From the NCBI GenBank assembly GCA_003133205.1, contig PKWK01000153.1, positions 368 to 28,673 of the forward strand: a stretch of 28,306 nt of DNA, given 5' to 3'. The stretch comes from Granulicella sp. (lineage in GTDB: Bacteria > Acidobacteriota > Terriglobia > Terriglobales > Acidobacteriaceae). The notes beneath the pieces are model-generated. The model was given only the letters and a program-made list of their open reading frames with translations. It was not told where the DNA came from and made no database searches. Of this stretch, positions 23,190 through 28,306 are shown piece by piece (the stretch's first letter is position 1; each line of letters starts with the position of its first letter). Position numbers and translations under genes: made by a program.

Positions 23190-24146
23190 GTGCCCTCGCC
23201 ACCACTTTATTTCGAACTGATCGCCTTCGGAATCGGACTCCTTCTCGGCAGTTTTCTCAACGTATGCATCTCCCGCCTACCGGCTCACGAATCCATTGTG
23301 AAACCGCGGTCGCATTGCACGGCATGCGGACACCCGGTCCGCTGGTACGACAATATTCCCCTCTTGAGTTGGATTGTGCTGCGCGCGCGCTGTCGCGACT
23401 GCAAAGCCGCGATCTCATGGCGCTACCCGCTAGTTGAGCTTGCAATGGCGCTCTGGATTGTCATTCTTTCGGGCCGGGTCTACATACTTGTTACATCTAA
23501 CTGGATGACCGTGGACTTCGGGCCTCCACTAGCGACGTACCGCGGGGAAGTGTCTGCCGCTTTACTCGGCATTGCGATCCTCGGCTTCCTGCTGATCGGC
23601 CTGATGGTGATGGACTGGCAGACGCAGCGGCTGCCGGATGCCTTCACGCTCACCGGCATCGCCATCGGCTTCCTGCTGGTTTGCGTGCGTGCGTTTTTTC
23701 TGGCGCCGGGCGAGGGCGACATCGTGCTGAACACGACCCATCAGTTGCGGCTCTCCAGTCCGGGGAGTTTTCAGTCGCAGGGGAACGTCTTCCTGACCGG
23801 CACGGAGGCGCTGATCATGGGCCGCATCGCTGCCATCGCCGGTGCCGCGCTCATTCTGCTGGCAGTGCGCTGGATCTACAAGGCGTTGCGCAAGCGGGAA
23901 GGCATGGGCCTCGGCGACGTGAAGCTGCTGGCGATGATCGCCGCGTTTCTTGGCTTTGGCGAATCCCTGCTCGCGCTCTTCGCAGGGGTGGTGACTGCCA
24001 GCGTCTATGGCGTCGCACTGATCGCACGGCGGAAGGCCGGCACCGAGACCAAACTCCCGTTCGGCAGCTTCCTCGCCGCTGGAGGCCTCTTCGCCGCGCT
24101 GCTCGGCCCGATGATCGTCGACTGGTACGCCAGCCTGTTGCGGTAG
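23190..24146 (+). CDS. pilD: Type 4 prepilin peptidase (A24 family leader peptidase / N-methyltransferase)
   Basis: A 318-residue polytopic inner-membrane aspartic protease that removes the leader of type IV pilins and pseudopilins and methylates the new N-terminus. The N-terminal domain has FGIGLLLGSFLNVCISRLP and the zinc-binding cysteines C43-x2-C46 and C68-x2-C71 of bifunctional enzymes. The catalytic aspartates are Asp142 (MDWQTQRLPD) and Asp243 in the GxGD motif (GMGLGDVKLL). About eight hydrophobic segments are visible. A 60-residue insertion-like loop near 170-205 (DIVLNTTHQLRLSSPG) is longer than in many relatives. The start is GTG 23190, since the LGSFLN helix begins close after it. 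No pilus genes are in the window. The gene lies between the porin gene and the nuo operon promoter. Confidence 0.92.
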   Translation: MPSPPLYFELIAFGIGLLLGSFLNVCISRLPAHESIVKPRSHCTACGHPVRWYDNIPLLSWIVLRARCRDCKAAISWRYPLVELAMALWIVILSGRVYILVTSNWMTVDFGPPLATYRGEVSAALLGIAILGFLLIGLMVMDWQTQRLPDAFTLTGIAIGFLLVCVRAFFLAPGEGDIVLNTTHQLRLSSPGSFQSQGNVFLTGTEALIMGRIAAIAGAALILLAVRWIYKALRKREGMGLGDVKLLAMIAAFLGFGESLLALFAGVVTASVYGVALIARRKAGTETKLPFGSFLAAGGLFAALLGPMIVDWYASLLR

Positions 24147-24225
24147 CGGAGTTTGCGCTGGCGAACAAACCCTGTGATTTCTGCTGATCTGCGTCACTTG
24201 ATCTCTGTGCAATTGGGCGGTTTGC

Positions 24226-24254
24226 TTGACACTTGACGGAGTCACTTCTAGAGT
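24226..24254 (+). promoter_or_regulatory. Sigma-70 promoter of the nuo operon
   Basis: TTGACA (24226-24231), a 17-nt spacer and TAGAGT (24249-24254). The expected start site is about 24260-24263, only 4-7 nt before the nuoA ATG at 24267, and there is no Shine-Dalgarno sequence, so the first gene may be nearly leaderless. Confidence 0.7.
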
Positions 24255-24266
24255 CAAAGATGCCCC

Positions 24267-24674
24267 ATGACGAGCTACCCCTACATCTGGAACTACCTTC
24301 CCCTCGCTCTGCAAATCCTCGCCGCGCTCGCCGTCGCAGGCGGCATGGTTGGGGCGTCCTACTTCGTCGGCAAGCACAAGAACTCGCGCACCAAGCTGGG
24401 CACGTACGAGTGCGGCATGGACCCTGTAGGCGATGCGCGCGGCCGTTTTTCGGTCCGCTTCTACATGGTGGCGATGCTGTTCATCCTGTTCGACGTGGAG
24501 GCAGTCTTCATGCTTCCCTGGGCCGTGATATTTCGCAGGCTGCCCGGCATCACAGGCTCGAAGATGTTCGGATTCTGGGAGATGCTGGTCTACCTCGGCT
24601 TCGTCGCGGTCGGCCTCTTTTACGTCTGGAAGAAGGGCATTCTGACCTGGTCGGAAGATAAGGGAGACCTGTAA
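24267..24674 (+). CDS. nuoA: NADH-quinone oxidoreductase subunit A
   Basis: A 135-residue membrane subunit of respiratory complex I with three helices (about residues 9-30, 66-88 and 100-122). The conserved loop [20 protein letters not shown] is clear, with the cysteine of the quinone-site loop, followed by [20 protein letters not shown], the hallmark NuoA helix with Asp and Glu. The gene opens the operon; its TAA overlaps the nuoC ATG by one base. NuoA belongs to the membrane arm next to the quinone chamber formed by NuoB, NuoD and NuoH. It is the first gene after a good promoter, with no Shine-Dalgarno of its own. Confidence 0.95.
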   Translation: MTSYPYIWNYLPLALQILAALAVAGGMVGASYFVGKHKNSRTKLGTYECGMDPVGDARGRFSVRFYMVAMLFILFDVEAVFMLPWAVIFRRLPGITGSKMFGFWEMLVYLGFVAVGLFYVWKKGILTWSEDKGDL

Positions 24675-25165
24675 TGTCGACCCCAGTGCCGGCCCTGTTG
24701 GGCAAGACCGCCGTCTTCGAGGCGATGGCGGATAACTCCGCGGTCAAGGCGCTCGCCGATCTGGCGACCGACGCGAAGTTCGACCGCAACGAACTGACGA
24801 TCACGGTAGCAAAGGAAAACATCGTCGCCGCGTGCGAGGCCGTGAAGGCCGCCGGATACAACTTTTTCGAGGATGTGACGGCAGTCGACTGGTATCCGCA
24901 GGAGCCACGCTTCCAGCTTTCCTACCACATTCTTTCGCACAGCCTGAAGCACCGCGTGCGCCTCGCCGTTCAGCTCAGCTCCACCGATCTCACACTCGAT
25001 TCCATCACTCCGGTCTGGCCCTCGGCGAACTTTTACGAGCGCGAGGTCTTCGACCTCTTCGGCATCCACTTTGCCGGCCACCCGCGCCTGACGCGCATCA
25101 TGATGCCCGAGAACTGGGAAGGCCATCCGCTGCGCAAGGACTATCCCGTCGAAGGCTACAGGTAA
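24674..25165 (+). CDS. nuoC: NADH-quinone oxidoreductase subunit C
   Basis: A 163-residue peripheral-arm subunit (30-kDa subunit family) of complex I. Conserved blocks are [36 protein letters not shown], and the signature [20 protein letters not shown] followed by [20 protein letters not shown]. It is a stand-alone NuoC, not fused to NuoD. It follows nuoA directly with a TAATG overlap, so no nuoB lies between them, which is unusual. nuoD starts 16 nt downstream. Confidence 0.95.
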   Translation: MSTPVPALLGKTAVFEAMADNSAVKALADLATDAKFDRNELTITVAKENIVAACEAVKAAGYNFFEDVTAVDWYPQEPRFQLSYHILSHSLKHRVRLAVQLSSTDLTLDSITPVWPSANFYEREVFDLFGIHFAGHPRLTRIMMPENWEGHPLRKDYPVEGYR

Positions 25166-25181
25166 AGGCAGACACCGCTCT

Positions 25182-26444
25182 ATGGCACCCATCGCCGCTC
25201 CAGACATGATCACCCCCGGGATCGAAGACGTTGTTGAGAATGCGCGACTGCATGGCAACGCCGGCACGGGCGACCACACCATGGTGCTCAACATGGGCCC
25301 GCAGCATCCATCGACCCACGGCGTCCTGCGCCTTGTGCTCGAGATCGACGGCGAGGCCATCGTCGCGCTGGCGCCCGACATCGGCTATCTGCACACCGGC
25401 ATCGAGAAGACCTGCGAGGCGAAGTTCTACCAGCAGGTTGTCCCGCTCACTGACCGCATCGACTATCTCTGTCCGATGACCAACAACCTGGCCTACTGCC
25501 TGGCGGTGGAGAAGCTGCTGGAACTGGAAATCCCCGAGCGCGCCCAGATCCTCCGCATCCTGCTCAATGAGCTGACGCGGATCCAGTCGCACCTGGTCTG
25601 GCTCGGCACGCACGCCATGGACATCGGCGCGCTCACCATGTTCCTGTACTGCTGGCGCGAGCGCGAGGACACCATGCGCATCTTCGAGGCCATCTCCGGC
25701 CAGCGCATGATGACCAGCTACTTCCGCATTGGCGGGCTGGCGCTGGAGCCGCATATGGGCTTCCGCGAGCAGGTGCAGAACTTCCTCGACATCATGCCCG
25801 GCCGCATCGACCAGTACGAAGGCCTGCTCACCGGCAACCCCATCTGGATTGGCCGCCTCCAGGGCGTCGGCACTCTGTCGGCCGCGGATGCCATCGCGCT
25901 CGGCGTCACCGGGCCGCCGGCACGCGCGTCAGGCGTCGACTGGGACCTGCGCCGCGACATGCCCTACTCCGGCTACGAGAAGTTCAAGTTCGACGTGCCC
26001 ACTTCGACGGTTGGCGATGTCTGGGCGCGCTACACGGTCCGCTTGCTGGAGATGCGCGAGTCGGTGAAGATCTGCCAGCAGGCGATGGATATGCTGGCCA
26101 GCATGCCGACCGGCCGCATCGTGGCAGACGCACCTAAGATCGTGCTGCCCGACCGCGAGCAGATGAAGACCCAGATGGAGTCGCTCATCCACCACTTCAA
26201 GATCGTAACGGAAGGCTTCGCAGTGCCCGCGGGCGAGGTGTATCAGGCGGTTGAAAGCCCGCGCGGCGAGATGGGATATTACGTGGTTTCCGATGGGACC
26301 GCGAAGCCGTACCGGGTGCATATGCGCAATCCTTCGTTCGCTACGCTTCAGGCTTTGGAGACGATGTGCAAGGGGCGGTTGCTGGCGGATGTGGTTGCAG
26401 TGATCGGGTCCATTGACATTGTGCTGGGGGAGATCGATCGATGA
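25182..26444 (+). CDS. nuoD: NADH-quinone oxidoreductase subunit D
   Basis: A 420-residue subunit (49-kDa family) that forms the quinone-binding chamber with NuoB. Clear motifs are MVLNMGPQHPSTHGVLRLVL near the N-terminus, DIGYLHTGIEKTCEAKFY, PLTDRIDYLCPMTNNLAY and the C-terminal block RGEMGYYVVSDGTAKPYR, then PSFATLQALETMCKG with DVVAVIGSIDIVLGEIDR at the end. HPSTHG contains the histidine of the quinone site. Length and end sequence are normal. The stop overlaps the start of the following small membrane protein gene (ATGA), so the operon continues. Confidence 0.96.
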   Translation: MAPIAAPDMITPGIEDVVENARLHGNAGTGDHTMVLNMGPQHPSTHGVLRLVLEIDGEAIVALAPDIGYLHTGIEKTCEAKFYQQVVPLTDRIDYLCPMTNNLAYCLAVEKLLELEIPERAQILRILLNELTRIQSHLVWLGTHAMDIGALTMFLYCWREREDTMRIFEAISGQRMMTSYFRIGGLALEPHMGFREQVQNFLDIMPGRIDQYEGLLTGNPIWIGRLQGVGTLSAADAIALGVTGPPARASGVDWDLRRDMPYSGYEKFKFDVPTSTVGDVWARYTVRLLEMRESVKICQQAMDMLASMPTGRIVADAPKIVLPDREQMKTQMESLIHHFKIVTEGFAVPAGEVYQAVESPRGEMGYYVVSDGTAKPYRVHMRNPSFATLQALETMCKGRLLADVVAVIGSIDIVLGEIDR

Positions 26445-26836
26445 TCCGTTTCGCCACTGCAAGCAAGATTCACAAGATGCAGATGCGCATCTATGGAACG
26501 GTATGCGCGATATCGGGAATATCTCTATTCGCGATGTATTTGGCTAACCGGAATGCTTACGGTCACGGCAAGGCCGATCTCTACATTGTCGAATATGCAA
26601 TTGCCTTTTTAGTTCTTGCCGCTGGACTTCTGGCCGGGAGGGTCTGGGCTGAGTTGTTCTTCAACCTGTGTCTCCTCTGCTTAAGTGTCGGACTAATTGT
26701 TTCCTTGGTGATGAACCACGAAACTGCCGCCTCCCAGATTTCCCTTGACCTCTTCGTCGTTGCGCTCCTGATGACGCCAGTCGCACTCTGCATCCACCGG
26801 CTTAGACAAGGAGCGTATTTCATTCGTGGAGCCTAA
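26441..26836 (+). CDS. Membrane protein of unknown function in the nuo operon
   Basis: A 131-residue protein with four hydrophobic segments (about residues 17-36, 46-65, 69-91 and 98-117) and a basic N-terminus (MIRFATASKIHKMQMRIYG). I recognise no family and it is not a known complex I subunit (not NuoH, J or K by motif). ATG 26441 overlaps the nuoD stop, so it should be cotranslated with nuoD. Codon use is less GC-rich than nuoD and nuoE, with more A/T-ending codons, hinting at later insertion. It overlaps the next small gene by 11 nt. Confidence 0.6.
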   Translation: MIRFATASKIHKMQMRIYGTVCAISGISLFAMYLANRNAYGHGKADLYIVEYAIAFLVLAAGLLAGRVWAELFFNLCLLCLSVGLIVSLVMNHETAASQISLDLFVVALLMTPVALCIHRLRQGAYFIRGA

Positions 26837-27119
26837 CCTCCACGCCGAGCTTTGGATTTCGTGGGGTTCGCTGCTGCGGTCTTATGCGGCGGCCCATGGG
26901 TTGAACAGCAAGCAGTTTGCAGTGATTGAGTTTGGAGAAGCCGAGATTGTGGTGCGGGCGGGCGGCAAGTGGGTTCGCTTTACGCACGGCGAGTTGGAAT
27001 CGAGCGACGGGGGCAAGACTTCCTTCGCGCTCAACGAAGATGGAACGGTAACGCTGGACGGTAAGATGGATGAGATGGACTTTGCAGCCGAACGGATCAC
27101 GCGGGAACTGATGCAGTAA
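26826..27119 (+). CDS. Small soluble protein of unknown function between nuoD and nuoE
   Basis: A 97-residue protein starting at GTG 26826, no family recognised. It shows two parts: an N-terminal segment with AELWISWGSLLRSYAAAHGL, and a beta-rich part with FAVIEFGEAEIVVRAGGKWV then RFTHGELESSDGGKTSFALN and DGTVTLDGKMDEMDFAAERI. It has no cysteines and no signal peptide. It overlaps the end of the preceding membrane protein gene and is followed by an 88-bp gap before nuoE. An accessory role with complex I is possible only by position. Confidence 0.65.
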   Translation: MEPNLHAELWISWGSLLRSYAAAHGLNSKQFAVIEFGEAEIVVRAGGKWVRFTHGELESSDGGKTSFALNEDGTVTLDGKMDEMDFAAERITRELMQ

Positions 27120-27146
27120 AGAACAAGCAACAACAAAAGCAAATGC

Positions 27147-27175
27147 GGGGATTCTTCGCTTCGCTCAGAATGACA
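27147..27175. repeat. Dispersed repeat GGGGATTCTTCGCTTCG...CAGAATGACA
   Basis: An imperfect inverted repeat with ATTCT and AGAAT arms and the internal CTTCGCTTCGCTC, in the gap before nuoE. Its reverse complement matches the style of the repeat at 13966-13991 (GTCATTCTGA...). Similar short repeats are common in genomes of this type, to my knowledge. Confidence 0.6.
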
Positions 27176-27207
27176 AGCACTAGTAGTTGCAGTAGTCAGG
27201 AAACAGT

Positions 27208-27720
27208 ATGAGCACGATTGCCAATACGATCTTTTCGCCGGAGCTTGCGGCGCGCTTCGACAAGCTGGTGACCATCTACCCGGTTAAGCGCTCGGCCCTC
27301 ATCCCCATGCTGCTCTACGCCCAGGATGAGGTCGGTTACGTGTCGGAGGCGGTGATCCAGGAGATCGCCAAGCGGCTGGACCTGTTCGACCTCGAAGTGC
27401 GCAGCGTGCTCAGCTACTACTCCATGCTCCGAACCAAGCCCGCGGGCAAGTACAACATCCAGGTTTGCACCAACATCAGTTGCATGTTGCGCGGCGGCTA
27501 CGAGATTCTCGACCACTGCAAATCGAAGCTCGGCATCGGCCACAAGCAGGTCACGCCCGACGGCAAATTTTCGCTGGAAGAGGTGGAGTGTATCGGGGCG
27601 TGTTGCTGGGCTCCGGCCATGCAGGTGAACTACGACTTCCACGACGAGTTGACCCCAGCCAAGGTCGATGAGATTCTCGCCGACTACTCGGCAAAAGCCA
27701 CAGAAAAGGACGGGAAGTAA
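27208..27720 (+). CDS. nuoE: NADH-quinone oxidoreductase subunit E
   Basis: A 170-residue subunit (24-kDa family) of the NADH-oxidising part of complex I. It binds a 2Fe-2S cluster (N1a) through four cysteines: C87 and C92 in VCTNISCMLRG, and C128 and C132 in VECIGACCWAPAMQV. The N-terminal helical part has YPVKRSALIPMLLYAQDEVG and the conserved VRSVLSYYSML block. The stop overlaps nuoF by one base (TAATG), as expected for an operon. It is separated from nuoD by two unrelated small genes and a repeat. Confidence 0.95.
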   Translation: MSTIANTIFSPELAARFDKLVTIYPVKRSALIPMLLYAQDEVGYVSEAVIQEIAKRLDLFDLEVRSVLSYYSMLRTKPAGKYNIQVCTNISCMLRGGYEILDHCKSKLGIGHKQVTPDGKFSLEEVECIGACCWAPAMQVNYDFHDELTPAKVDEILADYSAKATEKDGK

Positions 27721-28306
27721 TGCCGCGTCTCGTCTCCCATCCCGATGAAGTCAAAGTCCTCTCCCGGCGCTTCGGCCAGGGCGCGGCGAACATCGACAAG
27801 TACGTCGAACTGGACGGCTATGCCGCCGTGCAGAAGGCCATCGCGCAGGGCGAAGAGATGCCCACGTGGATCATCAACACTATGAAGTCGAGCGGGCTGC
27901 GCGGACGCGGCGGCGCGGGCTTCCCCACGGGGATGAAGTGGTCGTTCGTGCCCAAGGCCTCGCCCAAGCCGAAGTACGTGCTGGTCAATGGCGACGAGTC
28001 CGAACCCGGCACCTGCAAGGACCATGTCCTCTTCCGCGAAGACCCCCACGCGGTCATCGAAGGCGCAATGATCGGTGGCCTCGCCGTCGGCGCGAAGATG
28101 GGCTTCATCTACCTGCGCGGTGAGTATCGCTACCTGCTCAACATCATGGAGAAGGCCGTAGCCGACGCCTATGCGAAGGGCTTCCTCGGCAAGAACATCT
28201 TCGGCAAGGAAGGCCTCGACTTCGACATCGTCACCCAGACCGGCGCGGGCGCGTACGAGGTCGGCGAAGAGTCCGCGCTGATGGAGTCGCTCGAAGGCAA
28301 GCGCGG
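27720..28306 (+). CDS. nuoF: NADH-quinone oxidoreductase subunit F, N-terminal part (partial)
   Basis: The first 195 residues of the 51-kDa subunit, cut by the window end. It binds FMN and NADH: GLRGRGGAGFPTGMKWSFVP is the flavin/NADH glycine-rich motif, followed by YVLVNGDESEPGTCKDHVLF and then DIVTQTGAGAYEVGEESALM. The usual motif in the last block is YICGEE; here the cysteine position is occupied by valine (YEVGEE). The iron-sulphur-binding C-terminal part lies outside the window. ATG 27720 overlaps the nuoE stop. The electron path from NADH to FMN and on to the cluster chain starts here. Confidence 0.95.
   Translation, partial: MPRLVSHPDEVKVLSRRFGQGAANIDKYVELDGYAAVQKAIAQGEEMPTWIINTMKSSGLRGRGGAGFPTGMKWSFVPKASPKPKYVLVNGDESEPGTCKDHVLFREDPHAVIEGAMIGGLAVGAKMGFIYLRGEYRYLLNIMEKAVADAYAKGFLGKNIFGKEGLDFDIVTQTGAGAYEVGEESALMESLEGKR

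Overview
The window looks like chromosomal DNA from a GC-rich Acidobacteriota, most likely a Terriglobia/Acidobacteriaceae soil genus. This is an inference from gene content (exported pectin and rhamnogalacturonan enzymes, nuo gene order, a FecR/DUF6600-type protein), very strong C-ending codon preference, and several families of short intergenic repeats. I see no prophage, transposase, CRISPR array, rRNA or tRNA.

Left part (1 to about 12.3 kb): the tail of a CDP-glucose 4,6-dehydratase gene, then exported proteins on the plus strand. These are a metallophosphoesterase, an SGNH rhamnogalacturonan-acetylesterase-like protein, an ankyrin membrane protein, a GH35 beta-galactosidase, a GH106-like glycosidase and a GH28 polygalacturonase-like enzyme. 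A glycogen-synthase-type GT4 gene lies on the minus strand among them. Together the acetylesterase, GH35, GH106 and GH28 proteins read as a rhamnogalacturonan/pectin side-chain degradation set; GH106 and GH28 overlap by four bases and are probably cotranslated. Seven copies of one hairpin repeat (GGGTGCCCCA followed by an inverted repeat) occur only here, all in the same orientation, and four lie inside reading frames without breaking them.

Middle part (12.3 to 21.5 kb): an RNB-domain ribonuclease and a Crp/Fnr regulator on the minus strand; a roughly 700 bp intergenic region with three repeat families and a promoter-like stretch leading into a 45-codon reading frame that overlaps rsmA; rsmA; then minus-strand genes for a FecR-domain secreted protein, an exported protein of unknown function, ruvC, a small membrane protein and thiG. 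Upstream of thiG is a compact unit of promoter, 17-codon ORF, stem-loops and a strong terminator hairpin, which may be a small-protein/sRNA gene or a leader attenuator. A DUF3185-like membrane protein and an RcnR/FrmR-type metal or aldehyde sensor follow.

Right part (21.5 kb to end): an OprB-like porin divergent from the sensor across a CsoR-family-type operator, a type 4 prepilin peptidase, and the start of a complex I operon in the order nuoA, nuoC, nuoD, two small genes of unknown function, nuoE, nuoF (cut by the window end). nuoB is not in its usual place between nuoA and nuoC.

The most unusual signals are the in-frame palindromic elements, which resemble the Rickettsia palindromic elements in behaviour; a family of degenerate 7-bp tandem repeats present four times; and the two short-ORF leader units before thiG and rsmA.
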